A DNA stretch of 64,000 bases from Typhlomys cinereus (taxonomy: Eukaryota > Chordata > Mammalia > Rodentia > Platacanthomyidae). The DNA lies in assembly GCA_023101885.1 (NCBI GenBank), contig JALPQD010000137.1:2790001-2854000 (forward strand), written 5' to 3'. The notes under the pieces are model-generated. The model saw only the letters and a program-made list of their open reading frames with translations, was not told the origin of the DNA and did no database searches. This document shows, one piece after another, positions 47,166-62,590 of this stretch. Position numbers and translations under genes: made by a program. The stretch's first letter is position 1; every line of letters starts with the position of its first letter.

Positions 47166-47418
47166 CTGTACTTTTCATTTTCTCAAACTAAAAGAAATAC
47201 ACATTAACATATGTCAATTATTTCTGAGTATTTATGATATTTATATCCTTTAAATGAAAGCAAATTTTTACTTTGCTTTTTAAGTAATTTTCAAATAACT
47301 AATAAATTACAGAATTAAATGCCTATGCATTTTAAGAAATAAGAACAAAAGCACAGGAATAGTTATTCCCCTTGACTGATTTGGTTTCAGTTGAAACAAG
47401 ATGCAGGCTTTTAGATAC

Positions 47419-47505
47419 CTGGTCCTCATTCATTTGTGTCAGTAATTTGTTGGCAAGGTCTTTCTCGTTCTTGTCTGCCACCTTACTGTTAGCATTTAAA
47501 AATAG
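47419..47505 (-). CDS. Nbeal1: Nbeal1 exon e4
   Basis: An 87-bp, phase-0 exon of 29 codons ending DLANKLLTQMNEDQ. The acceptor follows TTTTTAACAG and the donor is GTATCT. Its length is a multiple of three, so it could be skipped without a frame change. I recognise the motif as family-like but am less sure of it than of neighbouring exons. It lies just upstream, in gene order, of the candidate extra exon at 47061-47165. Confidence 0.88.
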
Positions 47506-47925
47506 CTGTTAAAAACAGAGACAAGAATAATGGAGAAAGAACATTAAATTATTACCTATAAGCGGAATGAAGGCTAGCTGGAATCCACTTGTGAAGTATA
47601 TCACTTTCAGAAAGAAAAGATTATTTACCTTTTGCTAACAAACTAACCATAGTTATACCATGTAATTGCAGAAGATATAGTTCTCCCTTAGAACTCAAAA
47701 TTATTAAAATAATCAGCAATAATTATCATAGGATAATGTTCCTAAATTCTCAAAAAATCAGCAGAAAATGCTTCATATGAAAGAAGGAAAGCTACTACGG
47801 ACATAAATAATATGCATAGTCAAAAAAGTTAGTGAAATCCTACTTAAACCAACTTCAAAAATATCTTTCCAGAAAAACTTCTCAGAGTCTCAAATAAACT
47901 AATGTATAGGTTCACAAGGGGAACA

Positions 47926-48095
47926 TTTGAAATAAATTTCCAGATTTATTAATCAGACAAATTTCCAGATTTATTAATCAGACAAAAGCATTAAATTACT
48001 GTCCCACATTCATTACTAGTAAATGGGGGAGCACTAGGTTTTCTTTACCAGGTTTTTCAACCCTCACACCCACTGTAATATGTAATTTTATAAGT
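47926..48095 (+). repeat. Inverted-duplication arm 1 (partner 49428-49575)
   Basis: The stretch from GAAATAAATTTCCAGATTT to ATATGTAATTTTATAAGT occurs in reverse complement at 49428-49575 with few differences. Arm 1 also holds a short tandem duplication (ATTTCCAGATTTATTAATC twice, at 47936-47984). Confidence 0.92.
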
Positions 48096-48251
48096 AAACA
48101 AAAAGAAACAGAATAATATGCAACATCTGCAATACAAAATTCGAACGACTTTTATTTGGGAATCACATCAATTATGCTAATAAAATATTTATATATTAAT
48201 AGGAAAGGCTTTTCTACCTTTTAACAAATGACCAAATTTATCTGACTGTAC
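48095..48251 (+). repeat. Direct-duplication copy 1 (partner 49274-49420)
   Basis: From AAACAAAAAGAAACAG through CATCTGCAATACAAAATTCG to TCTGACTGTA; it repeats in the same orientation at 49274-49420 at about 95% identity with small gaps. Confidence 0.92.
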
Positions 48252-49273
48252 ATCTTGTTTAAATATTGTCGTACATTATTTTGCAGTTGAACTTAGATTA
48301 TATTTTAGTTTGTAGCCTGAAAGACACTTGGGATTGTCTCTGACACACATGAGGCTTACTTTCTTGTAAACAAAATAAAGAAATCAAGTATTTTAGTTTC
48401 AGTCCTTAAAACTAAGCATCTCAAAAAAGGCTTTAGCCTTGTCAATTCAAACAAAGATAGTTCAAAAGAAAGAGATATGTAAAGAAAAGTTTATTTTAAA
48501 ACAAAAACAAAACTAAGAGCACTCAGAAATAAGAAAAAGTTTTTCATTTACACAGTAAAGTGATACAATAGAAAATAAACTCAGTAGAAAAACGATATCA
48601 TATGGCACGAAGAACCTATGAATAGGCTTTAGAATTAGACTTGAATTTCCATCTTGATTTTTGCTCAGGCTCTTTACTGTTGGGATTACACTGATGTGCT
48701 ATTATGTACCTGGAAAAATCTCTAAGTGATTCTTAATATTGTTTTTTGTTCTGTCTTCTTTTTGTGTGATATTAAAAAGTGAACCCAAGGCTTTATGTAC
48801 GTATAGGAAGGTGTTTAAGAGTGACTAAATATGCAAGAAAAATGAATATAACCTCTTCAAACAAATGCCCAGATTTAGATTAGATAATCTATGCTACTTT
48901 ACTTGTATTTGGATGACTTCAATTTTTTAAATTCAGATCCTATTTTTATAATATAATTAAACAAAATAGCTGTTAAATGTTCAACATCCATAACATCTAA
49001 TCATAAAAACTTAAATGTATGACTTCACAAGTCATATTTAAGTACTTTGTAAGAAAATTCATCTTACAGACACCTTTACACAATTTCTTAGGAAATTAAT
49101 GCATATTTACATGAAGAAGATATACAAACTACGAAAAGTTTAAAGCTTTCCATCTGATTAATACATTGATTATGAAAACTTTTTAGATTTTAGTTGTCAA
49201 TATTTCTCAAGGGTTTGGAATTCAAACAGTAAAATCTTGCTTCTACATTATATGAACTAAATTACTTGTTTGT

Positions 49274-49420
49274 TAAACAAAAAGAAACAATAATATACAA
49301 CATCTGCAATACAAAATTCGAATGACTTTTATTTGGGAATCACATCAATTATGCTAATAAAATATTTATATATTAATAGGAAAGGCTTTTCTACTTTTTA
49401 ACAAGTGACTCTGACTGTAA
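49274..49420 (+). repeat. Direct-duplication copy 2
   Basis: The same 150-base unit as 48095-48251, here placed before the inverted arm instead of after it. Confidence 0.92.
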
Positions 49421-49427
49421 GAAATAC

Positions 49428-49575
49428 ACTTATAAAATTACATATTACAGTGGGTGTGAGGGTTGAAAAACTTGGAAAAAGAAAACCTAGCGCTCCCCCA
49501 TTTACTAGTAATGAATGTGGGACAGTAATTTAATGCTTTTGTCTGATTAATAAATCTGGAAATTTATTTCAAATC
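49428..49575 (-). repeat. Inverted-duplication arm 2
   Basis: Reverse complement of 47926-48095 without its tandem 25-mer. The shared block keeps AGTGGGTGTGAGGGTTGAAA and CCCCATTTACTAGTAATGAA. Confidence 0.92.
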
Positions 49576-50000
49576 TTCCTCTTAATTACTGCAAGAATGG
49601 CTATTATCAAAAAACAAGCATACAAAGTTTGGAAAGGAACCTTTATATTTATACACTGCTGGTGAGAATGTAAATTATTAGAACAGCCAATATGGAAAAC
49701 TGTACAGACATTTCTCAAAAAAACTAAAATAAACTGTCATATGATCCAGCAGTATACATCCAAAGGAAATGAAATCATTCACCAAAAAAGATATTTATAT
49801 GCCCCTATTTATTGATAAACTAAAACAAAAGCTAAGATACAGAACCAGCTTAGGTATCTGTCAACAAATGAATAGATTGAAAAAATGGCATGTGTATAAA
49901 ATAAGCTAAGAAACTATTATTAAAAATCTTTTGGAATAATAGAAGTTCATTTTATAAAACTTCAAAGGATTAAAAGATAACAAAATAACCAAAGTATCTG
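49576..50000 (+). repeat. Old L1 3' ORF2-region fragment (L1M-like)
   Basis: AAGAATGGCTATTATCAAAA, CACTGCTGGTGAGAATGTAA, CATATGATCCAGCAGTATAC and CAACAAATGAATAGATTGAA follow the familiar order of old mammalian L1 3' ends. No intact frame. Confidence 0.8.
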
Positions 50001-50004
50001 TCAA

Positions 50005-50192
50005 AAGGAAATTTTTTATGTGTACGTGAGGGGAGTACACATATGCATGTGGGGGCTCAAAATAGACACTGGATATATCCTTCAATTACTCTACACTTTT
50101 ATTATTGAAATCATAAATTGGGCAGACTAGCTAATTAGCTTGTCCTGTGGATTGCCTGTCTTTTTTTCCCCAAGTGCTAGGGTTACAGGCTC
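50005..50192 (-). repeat. B4-like SINE fragment
   Basis: A TGTACGTGAGGGGAGTACAC left end, GGCAGACTAGCTAATTAGC, and CCAAGTGCTAGGGTTACAGG; cut by the next LTR. Confidence 0.55.
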
Positions 50193-50194
50193 AT

Positions 50195-50560
50195 GTGTTT
50201 GAATACTTGGACCCCAGTTGGTAGTGCTGTTTATGAAGTTATGGAACCTTTAGGAAATGTAGTCTTGCTGAAGGAAGCGTATCACTGAAGTCAGGATTTG
50301 AGGTTGGATTATCCAGCCCCACCTCATCCCTACCCTACACAAACTTTCTGCTTCCTGATGGCTGATATAACATGAGCCTGCTTGCCACCATGCATTCCCT
50401 ATCATAATGGACTCTTCCCTCTGGAAGCATAAGCCAGATAATAAATCCTTTCTTCCTTAAGTTATTGGGTCAGAGTATTTTATCACAGCAACACAAAATT
50501 TTATACCAAGAGTGGACAGTGTAGCTGTGAGACAAAGAGACAAACCAAAAATAATCCTGT
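50195..50560 (+). mobile_element. MaLR LTR plus start of internal region
   Basis: TGTGTTTGAATACTTGGACC, then CTCTTCCCTCTGGAAGCATA, AATAAATCCTTTCTTCCTTA and ATCACAGCAACACAAAATT. The primer-binding-type TTTATACCAAGAGTGGACAG follows, so a bit of internal MaLR sequence is kept. Confidence 0.8.
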
Positions 50561-50949
50561 TGTTCTAGATCTCCAAATTTAAAATTAATCAACTGAACTT
50601 TATTAAACTTCTACTTTGTCAAGTACCTAATGACAGGGAAAGAGATCAGACAGCATTCTTTTCTTCAAATTGCCCACTGTTTAGTATCAAACACAAAAAG
50701 TATGTGTGTCATTCCGTAGACTTGTAAAGATACTATGACAGTCAAAAAGATTCATGTAAAAGGAAGAAGCAGAACATACTGATGAGATGAAGAGAAGGGG
50801 AACAGAAGGAATGTGGAAGAGAAAGAATTTCAAGAAGCTGTGAAATATAAAGGGGAAAAGAAGCAAACACAAACAAGAATTGTCCAAGGAGCCATAAAGA
50901 ATGAATAATGGCTTATGTTAGCTCACATATTACAATTTAAAAAAAAGAA

Positions 50950-51090
50950 AGTTACAAATGTTTGGAATGGTGGCACAGGCCTGAAATCCCAGCACTTGGG
51001 AGGCAAAGGCCAGAAGATCAGAAGTTCAAAACCATCTTGGCTATATAGCAAGTTAAGGCCAGCCTGGGCTACATGAAGTTATGCTTCAAA
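50950..51090 (+). repeat. B1 SINE
   Basis: GGAATGGTGGCACAGGCCTG, AAATCCCAGCACTTGGGAGG, CCAGCCTGGGCTACATGA and an A tail. One of the better-kept B1 copies. Confidence 0.9.
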
Positions 51091-51099
51091 AAAAATTAA

Positions 51100-51735
51100 C
51101 AGACGAGATCAGGCACGTGCAGGGTAGTATGGCAGGAGCAGCAAAACTGAAAAAAAAACAACCAACAAACCATAATCCAGAACATCAGAGACTCTATCAA
51201 CCACCTGGAACTAGGCCGGCCTAATCTCTCCCCATCCTGAAGCTTAGGGAAATTTGTGGAAGAGGGGGCAGTAAGATTGTAAGAGCACAAGGATGGGAGG
51301 AGCAATGATATGCAAGATACTCCACACAAGTTAGGGCCGAAGCAATCATATTTGGACTTTGCATGCCCTGCGCAAAGTCCAACACACTATTGACCCCACA
51401 AAGTCTAGCATTTGCTAAAGGCACTAGGATCCTTGGAGGCAAGGGATTGACAGCCACAGTAGTGTTCCTATGTTTAAGGGGAACACAGGAAAGGTTCTGG
51501 GAAATGCCACTGGGTTCTTGCACCTCATCGGAGAGGAGGATCCAGAGGAGAGTTTAGCATGCACATTAAAGGATGCTCTGGGGATGGGAGGGGGAGGGGG
51601 AGGCACTGGGAGATGGGCAGGGAAGGGGTAGGGGAGGGGGGCACAGGGCGGTGGGAGGTTGGAGGGAGGGAGGGGACTGGTGTACCTGTTAAGTTTGTAT
51701 GAGTGGAAATAAAAAATAAAAATAAAAAAATTAAG
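51100..51735 (+). mobile_element. L1 3' untranslated-region copy
   Basis: Third relative of 15806-16978, with the same GATACTCCACACAAGTTAGG, GTTCCTATGTTTAAGGGGAA, G-rich tract (51585-51670), GTACCTGTTAAGTTTGTATG and A-rich end. It follows directly on a B1. Confidence 0.8.
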
Positions 51736-51889
51736 ATACATAAATGGTTAAGAATGTTATTAATAGGAAGTATCCAAAGTCTCGATAAAAATATCCAATT
51801 TGATCTATTTTTGGAAGTGTTAAGGAAGGAACTGTTGGGATAGAGAAATGAAAAAGGTACTCACTGTGAAAGCATGGAACACCTGAGTC

Positions 51890-52150
51890 TCCACCTAAAA
51901 AATTGGTTTAGGTGGTATGTGCCTATAACTCTAGGACTAGGGTGAGAGGAGAAACCGGTGGCTCATGAAAGCTGATCCGTTAGCCAACTAGCTAGCAGTG
52001 AGCTCAAGATTTGATGAGAGACCTTATCTCAACAAGTAAGATGGAGAACGGTAGAGGAAGATACTCAGTGTCTGACCTCCATATGCCCACACACTAAAAC
52101 ACATGCATGCACCCCCAGACATAACACACTCACACAAATTAAAACATACA
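51890..52150 (+). repeat. B4/B2-type SINE
   Basis: GGTGGTATGTGCCTATAACT, CAAGATTTGATGAGAGACC, GTCTGACCTCCATATGCCC and an ACAC tail. Confidence 0.6.
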
Positions 52151-52384
52151 TACTAAAGAAAAAACAGCAACAACGATGGAGGAAACACAGGGTTTTGTGC
52201 ATGCCAAACAAGTGCTTTACCAATGATGCATTACGCATCTCAAATTACGTACTTTCTACCTAAAATTTCTAAAAATCACTTCTGAGTCTTTACATCTAAT
52301 ATTTTCTTTATTTCTTAAGCAGACAATGTCTAGGATAATTTAGAATTTTAGAAATTTTAGAGTGGAATCTACTTTTGACAAATA

Positions 52385-52560
52385 CTGTTGGCTGGAGTTA
52401 TAGCTTACTGGTAGAATACTTACTTAGCATGCACAAAGTCTTGGGGTTTAATGTCCACTGCTCAATGGATTTTCATCCATACATACAGAGACAGAGACAA
52501 AGAGATAGAAACAGACAAAGAGACACAGAAACAGAGAGACAGACAGCAACAGAAGCAGAG
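52385..52560 (+). repeat. ID-like SINE plus (GACA)-rich tail
   Basis: GGCTGGAGTTATAGCTTACT, GGGGTTTAATGTCCACTGC, then a GAGACAGAGACA purine-rich run. Confidence 0.6.
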
Positions 52561-52599
52561 AGAAATAGTCCCTTAGTTTCATGTTTCAGCTACTGTGTT

Positions 52600-53953
<1,354 letters not shown>

Positions 53954-54224
53954 TTAAATTGGGATTGGTCATTTATTTTGATCATTTTAAATTAAGGCTT
54001 TTTAACAAAATGGATGTAAATTAAGTAGTATATAATACAAAGAACAGAAAACAAAAGCTATAATTATTAGGAAAGGTACTTTCATATTTTATGATTATTC
54101 AAAATATTTAAATTTTACTTAAGACTTACATGTACTCCTCAGAGTTTGATTTATCTTTCTTCCAACATAAAGCTTAAATTTAACCAAATTTTGTGTCAGA
54201 CTTGCTATTAATAAGCAATCCTGG

Positions 54225-54484
54225 CCAGATATAAGGCTTGGTGGCTAAAGCACACTCTGTACAAGCAAAGTCTACATTCCCACATCCCACTAAAGATGCT
54301 GGGTAAGTATTGTGACTTGCCTGTAATCCTCTGAACACACAGACTGCAAATCCTCCAGAGAAAGCTGACTGGCAATGCTAACACTACCAGGATCACTGGG
54401 TTTGACTGGAGACTTTGTCTTAAAAGTATAAGGTGGAAGAACAATCAAGGATGACCCCTTATGTCAAATCTTGGGTTTATACAC
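54225..54484 (+). repeat. Type C SINE, left part, split by an LTR
   Basis: GGCTTGGTGGCTAAAGCACA, GATCACTGGGTTTGACTGG and GTGGAAGAACAATCAAGGAT match type C. It resumes at 54840 with ACACGTGTCCATCTC. Confidence 0.65.
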
Positions 54485-54839
54485 TGTCATGTTTTGAAAT
54501 GTGTCCCCCACAGTCTCATGTGCTTGGGAAGGTCATGGCACCTTTGAGAAGTGGAGCCTTGCTGGAGGAAGGCAGTCACAGAAGGTGGGCCTTGAGGTGT
54601 ATTAGTCCCACCCTATCTCCTGGAGAAGTCTGCTTTCACAACAAGAAGTCTTGCAGCTCTCAGCCTCCAAGAAGTTTGCAGTGACAGCCTGCCTCCAGCT
54701 TTGGTCAGCTAGCCATGCCGCCTCTGCCATGAAAGACTGTATCTCCCCTCTGGAACCGTAAGCTGAACAAATCTCCCTTTGTCCCTTAAATTGTTTGGCT
54801 TAGGTGCTGTCTCACAGCAACACAAAAAAGTAAATTACA
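54485..54839 (+). mobile_element. Solo MaLR LTR (MT-like)
   Basis: A 355-bp element that starts TGTCATG and ends TTACA, flanked by TACAC on both sides (54480-54484 and 54840-54844). Sister of 4743-5091: GTGTCCCCCACAGTCTCATG, GGAGGAAGGCAGTCACAG, CTCACAGCAACAC. Confidence 0.92.
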
Positions 54840-55214
54840 TACACGTGTCCATCTCACACAAAAATACACATATATACATGTACCCTACAAACATATATAA
54901 AAAGAGAAATAACTGTCTATGTGCATCTCATTCATACACTACAAAAGAAGCAAATGGTCCCTGAAAGCAATGTAATATCTTGCTCTTATTTCCTACTGTT
55001 AGGATATCCCAATCCAAAAATCAAAGGACATCTGGCACAGGCAATGCCATTAGTTCTTAACCCCCCCCAAAAAAGAGAGAGTACATTCAATATACCATCT
55101 TACTTTTAAACTTTAGAAAATTATAAAATAACACATAGCATATGAAAATTATACATAAAATGGTTATGCTTTATAATGTTTATACATACTTAATAGATCA
55201 TTTTCAACAGAAAA

Positions 55215-55540
55215 TGTGTTTTGTGTGTGTGTGTGTGCGTGTGTGTACTTTTGTTTGTGCATTTAAGTATAGGCAAGGGCATGGTATGACTAGCATGTGA
55301 AGAGAGAGGGCCAACTTAGTTATCTCTCCTCAATTCTTCACCTTGTTTGAGACAGGGTCATCATTACTGCATAGGCACAGGCAAACTGGACCAGAAACTT
55401 CCAGATTCTCTTATCTCCACTTCCAATTTCACATAAACTTACAGATACTTGCACTAGTGTATCTGGCTTTTACATGGGTTCTGAGAATCCAAACTCAGCA
55501 GTTATGTCCACTAAGCTATTTTTCTTCCCAGCCCCTTCAA
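55215..55540 (-). repeat. B4-like SINE
   Basis: A TG run, a B1-like GAGACAGGGTCATCATTAC, CTTTTACATGGGTTCTGAG, AATCCAAACTCAGCAG and CTATTTTTCTTCCCAGCCCC. Confidence 0.75.
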
Positions 55541-55977
55541 CAAGATTTTGATGCCTGATATCTCTAAATTTATAAGACTCATATATAAATTTATATACTA
55601 AGTCATTAATATTTCTTAGGTATGGATGGTAAGATATCAAAAAAAACTCTTTTTTTTACTTACCTTATTTCCTAGTTTAATTATAATGACAATATATTAC
55701 TTTAATACAAATATTAACTGATCTTTTAACAATCTAACAAAGAATACAGTAGGAAATCATGAATTGGTGAGGGGCTTTACAAAGCAAAGAAACAAGAGAA
55801 ATATATGCATAGTGAGACACAGAACTAAGAGCACAAAGAGAGTGAAAATGGAATTTAAAAAAAGTATATACATAAGAAAAACAAAAACACATACAGGAAG
55901 AATAGGTGTTGAAGGGATTTCCACAAAATGCAAAGAGAGACATTTACCTAATGAATTTTTATTATAAAACGCTATAA

Positions 55978-56280
55978 ATGGGAAGGGAAGATGGTTCAGG
56001 GGTTAAAGCCTTTCCCTCACAGATCTCTGTATCCCATATAAAACTGCCTGGTGGAAACGATAGCAGCATGCAACTCAGGCCCTGGAAGGCAAAGCATGGG
56101 AAACACCAAAGCAAAGCAATAAGGAGGTAGAGCAACCCAGGATGAATCTCAATGTTTTCTCTGAGTTTCCATAAGCGTGTGCACGTGCATGCACACACGC
56201 GTGCACACACTCACACACATTCAAGTGTATTTTGGTATATACACGCACGCAGACAGACACACACACACATACACCTTCTG
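55978..56280 (+). repeat. B2-like SINE (type B)
   Basis: GGGAAGGGAAGATGGTTCAG head, GCAAAGCAATAAGGAGGTAG and an alternating CA/CG-rich tail. Confidence 0.75.
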
Positions 56281-56525
56281 AAAATGTTTTTGTTCTTTTA
56301 ACTTAAAGTCACAGTTAACTTTCTTTTTAGCAAAAGCATTTTTAGTGGATTACATTTTCCAGAAAAAGAATATGGATAACTTTTTTGATAAAATGAAAAA
56401 CACAAAAAATTAGATTCCATACTATTTAGAAATCAAAATCTAACCAGTCAGCATTCTTCATTCAATAGCCCTTATATTCCAAAAGAAAATGAAAACATAA
56501 AGTAGATTCAATAAAGCTTTCTTTA

Positions 56526-56999
<474 letters not shown>

Positions 57000-57307
57000 T
57001 TATGTGTATTCATAGAACTAAAAGACAAATACACCAATGGAAAACCCAAGCTCAAAACTTTGGGAAAAAAGGCTTGTCACTAATTTTTCTGGTTTTTATG
57101 ACAAGATCATTCTTCTATTTTTATATATTCAATTCAATTCAATTCCCTTATATTGACCCCACATCCAACTAGCAGCTTTATGACTCTGATAAGTCTATGG
57201 CTATGCCTAATCACAAAGATTTTAAATAGTTTTAGTGTATAAAATAAAACTGGGCTTCCAGTAGTTATCTGATTTTAATGTTATATTTTAACTTTTCAAA
57301 TATATTT

Positions 57308-57570
57308 ATTTATTTTGTGTGTATGTGTGTGTGTGTATCAGAGAGCACTATATGTCCGTATCGAGGACCAAGGATGACTCTGGAAATATCCTGGATTGCT
57401 TCTACCTCCTCCTCGTATCACTCTGGGATTTCCCACGTTCCGCCCACCAAGGTTGGAAGTGTAGGCCACTGTCATTTCTGCCTGGCATTTTTACATGGGA
57501 TCTGAGACCCGAACTCAGGACCTTCTGCTTTCAAGGCAGAGTCTTAACTCCCAAGCCATTTCTCCAGCCC
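57308..57570 (-). repeat. B2-like SINE (type B)
   Basis: A TG tract, ATCAGAGAGCACTATATGTC, GGATTTCCCACGTTCCGCCC, GACCTTCTGCTTTCAAGGC and CATTTCTCCAGCCC. Confidence 0.85.
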
Positions 57571-57845
57571 TAATGTTACATTTTTAATACAGAAGATTCT
57601 TTGTGCTTTATAATCCATGGTACTCATATGTCTCTATGTGTTAATAAAAATGAGTGAAATTCAAGGAACTTCTTCATCAGTCAATGACACTACTTCCATT
57701 CTCATTAATATATATTTATCATTCTTACAATAATGAAAAAAAATAAGGACCCTGGGAGATACTAACCCAAAAGGGGGAAAAAGTAATTAATACAGAAAAG
57801 TAACTAAGCAAACAAACTGTAAAATAAGATTTAGGTCATTGAGAT

Positions 57846-58100
57846 GGTTAGTGTTGTCAATCTAAAACCAAGGAGGCAAGTCTCTGAGGATATCTACAGA
57901 TTATCTTAATGGCTTTAACTGACTAGGGAAAATGTCCTGCATTGTAAGTGGGACCATTGCCTAAACAAAACTGTATAAAGACAGAGAAAGCTAGCTGGGT
58001 ACCAGCAAGCAAACACTAATTTTTTTCTTTCTGCTCCTCACAATACATATGAAATTTTGAGTCAATTAAACCCTTTTCACTTTCACCTTCTTTAGTTATG
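57846..58100 (+). mobile_element. MaLR LTR, diverged
   Basis: GTTAGTGTTGTCAATCTAA at the left, GTCAATTAAACCCTTTTCA near the end. The layout fits an ORR1-like LTR. Confidence 0.5.
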
Positions 58101-58509
58101 TATTTTGAAATAAAATTAGAATTAAACTTGTGTAATGAAACTATAAACACAGGCAATGTCTCATCTTATGACCAATTATCTCCCACGAGGTAAAAAGGAG
58201 GTCACATGACTCACCAGAAAACCTCCAAAAGGACAGCAAGAAAGGGACAGAATAAATAATACAAAAGAAGAAGAAATTCTAGCAATTCTAGAAATTCTGG
58301 AAACAACAAGTGGGGATACAAGTGAATTTTTCAATGTCCATTGAGTAAGGGTCATTAGATGAAAAAAATAATATAAATGGGAAATAAAAAAAGTAAAAGG
58401 TAAGGAAGGAGGTTTCAGTAGTACCAAGAAATGGGCAACTCAGTCTGAGGACTGTATTTATGATAGAAAATATCTCAAATACAGCTAAGTTAGGCACATT
58501 AATTAAAAA

Positions 58510-58625
58510 GGGACCCACTTTAACCAAGCCCACTTGTAACCCGAGCACTCAAGAGACTGAGGCAAGAGGACCTAAGTTCTAGATAACATGAGGTTACATA
58601 GTTAGACCATGTCTCAAAATAACCC
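58510..58625 (+). repeat. B1-like SINE
   Basis: GTAACCCGAGCACTCAAGAG, GAGGTTACATAGTTAGACC, GTCTCAAAATAACC. Old. Confidence 0.6.
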
Positions 58626-58629
58626 TGTG

Positions 58630-60222
<1,593 letters not shown>

Positions 60223-60762
60223 CTATTTCATAACATGACTCATGTCTAAGGAATGCCTGACACCAAAGCATAAGAGATCTGTAAAAATACTAAAATCTGC
60301 CAAAAGTCATAAACATTCTGAAGTAAGAAAGTAATAAAGAAACTATGGGATATAACTCGTTTAATTCTCATACTATTCCATTATAAGGATATACTGCCCC
60401 ATTTAAATAAGCAATTATAAGGTCAGAAGATAATATCTTGCCTGAAGTTATATAGCTATTAAATGATGGAGAGAGAATGTAAACTTAATCTAAAATTACA
60501 TGACTGTTATATTAAAACAATTGCCTCTTTGTGGTTCAAGTGACTATAATTAGTGAATTATAAAATGAAAGAACTAAATAAAAAGATTTCCTAAGTCTGC
60601 TCCAAGTACTAATATTTTTAAGATTCTAGCACCTATACAACTTATTTTTTAACATTCTGCTTCTTTTAAAATGTTATAAAATACATAAGACAAAGAAAAA
60701 ACTTAGACAGGAAAAAAGTTAACAAGGAAAAGTTAGGTTTCTCTGATGTTTCCCTTAACAAC

Positions 60763-61016
60763 AGAAAGGAGGGAGGGAAAAAGGAGGGAGGGAGGGAAGA
60801 AAGGAGAGAGGGAGAAAGGAGAGGGGGAGGGAGGGAAATCATCCTGGATTGCTTCTACCTCCTTTTTGCTTTGCTCTGGGATTTCCCAGGCTCAGCCCAC
60901 CAAGACCAGAAGTAAAGGCCTCATTTCTCCTGGCATTTTTACATGGGACCTGGGATTGAAACTCAGGACCTTCTGTTTGTGAGACATAATCTTAAACCCT
61001 GAACCATCTCTCAGCC
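60763..61016 (-). repeat. (GGGA)n tract joined to a truncated type B SINE
   Basis: GGGAGGGA units at 60765-60835 stand where the SINE tail should be. The SINE body then runs GGATTGCTTCTACCTCC to CCATCTCTCAGCCC. Confidence 0.75.
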
Positions 61017-61139
61017 CAAGAAACTAATATATCTCTACAGGCAATACTCCTCACCTATCTTTATTACCAGAAAGCACATATATTACAAAAATGTACATTT
61101 CTTTCACCACTTTCCACTGACAAACTTATATACACTTCT

Positions 61140-61420
61140 ATTTTTTGGTGTATGCTGTGTATGCAAGTATATGTGTTTGTATATGTGCATGTAGAGAACA
61201 AAGGTCAATGCTATATGTCTCCTTAATGATTTTCTACCACATTTTTGAAACAGGGTCTCTCATGAACTTGGAGCTTACTGCTTCAACAAGACTAACTAGC
61301 CAGCAAGCACCAGAGAGTCTCCTGCCTTTGCCTCCCAAACACTGAACTGCAGACAAATGCCGATGAGCGCTGTCTTTTATGTGAGTCCTTCTACTTGCAT
61401 GCAAACATTTTACCCAGCCC
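61140..61420 (-). repeat. B4-like SINE
   Basis: GAGAACAAAGGTCAATGCTA, GAAACAGGGTCTCTCATGAA, CTCCTGCCTTTGCCTCCC. The ID-like end is decayed. Confidence 0.7.
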
Positions 61421-62064
61421 ACCCTTTCTTTGACAATTATATAATGAATACTATTTTCCAAACATTACACACTTACATGAGATTATGATAGATTACTTCC
61501 ACTTTATACATAACATACCAAAAAGAAAAAGCTTTAAGTAAAATGCATTGAAAGAAACTTAAAAAAACTTAAGTCACTTCAGTTACATTGTCATACTGAC
61601 ACTACACATACATTCCTGCTATAGCACCTACAAAATAGATTTCAGACATTGGGTCTGAGAACTAAGAGTTAGAGAACTATGATACACAAAAAAGGTAAAA
61701 TAAACGTGATCATTTTGGGTTTCTTTTTTGAGATACTGTTTGGGCTACTGCACAAAAGGGGCAACACTAAAACACCAGAAATTAACATTTGGAGACGTTT
61801 AGGCAACTGGGATTTGTGAAAGAGTATTGACATGAAGGAAATGATACAAGGTGCTCCGCAACTTGCTTTGTGTCTAAGAAACAATCCACACAAGATAGGT
61901 GATATTCTGTAAGACAGGCAAAAAACGACAAAGAGAGAATAAGCTGAATAATTTTACATACAATTGTCAGATGACAGAGTTCCATCAGCCACATAAGAAA
62001 CACAAGCAAAGTAACAGACATAAATGATATAAAAAGACAAAACACGTAATCTCTAATCAAAAAT

Positions 62065-62182
62065 TTCAAGGGAGCAGTGGGGAGGGTAAAGGTGCCGCCC
62101 CAGTAACCTAGTGACCTAAGTCTGATTCTCAAGCGTCCACATGGTGGAAGGAGAAAACTGATTTCTCAAAAGTCATCCTCTG
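62065..62182 (+). repeat. Older B2/B4-type SINE, left part
   Basis: CCCAGTAACCTAGTGACCTA, CACATGGTGGAAGGAGAAAA. Interrupted at TCATCCTCTG by a young SINE; it resumes at 62518 with ACCTCCACACGTCATGGC and a TC/CCCT tail. Confidence 0.7.
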
Positions 62183-62471
62183 GGGCTGGAGAGGTGGCTC
62201 AGGGATTAAGCCTCCGCCTTGCAGGCGGAAGGTCCCGAGTTCGGATCCCAGATCCCACGTATAGACGCCAGACGGAAGCGGGGGCGGGCCTGCGCTTCTG
62301 GTCCTGGTAGGGGCGGAGCCTTTGAATCCCGGGCAGAAGGAGGTGGAGGCGTCCATGGTTGGTTCGCGAATTCGTCCGTGGTTCTACACACACATACACA
62401 CACACACATACACACCACACAGACACGCGCGCGCCCTACACACAGTTGAATAAATAATAATAATATAAAAA

Positions 62472-62502
<31 letters not shown>
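62183..62502 (+). mobile_element. Young B2-like SINE (type A), nested
   Basis: Full length with a CGCGCGC in the tail and a long A run. The 15-bp duplication AAAAGTCATCCTCTG at 62168-62182 and 62503-62517 is perfect and proves the insertion into the older SINE. Confidence 0.95.
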
Positions 62503-62507
<5 letters not shown>

Positions 62508-62554
62508 TCATCCTCTGACCTCCACACGTCATGGCACTCGCATACCTACAAGCG

Positions 62555-62555
62555 T

Positions 62556-62590
<35 letters not shown>

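Noticed and set aside
57278..57573. Frames with GTKDDFG/HPGLFL-like peptides (also 8364, 35300, 35532, 41246, 60746)
   Set aside because: Translations of type B SINE bodies in either strand.
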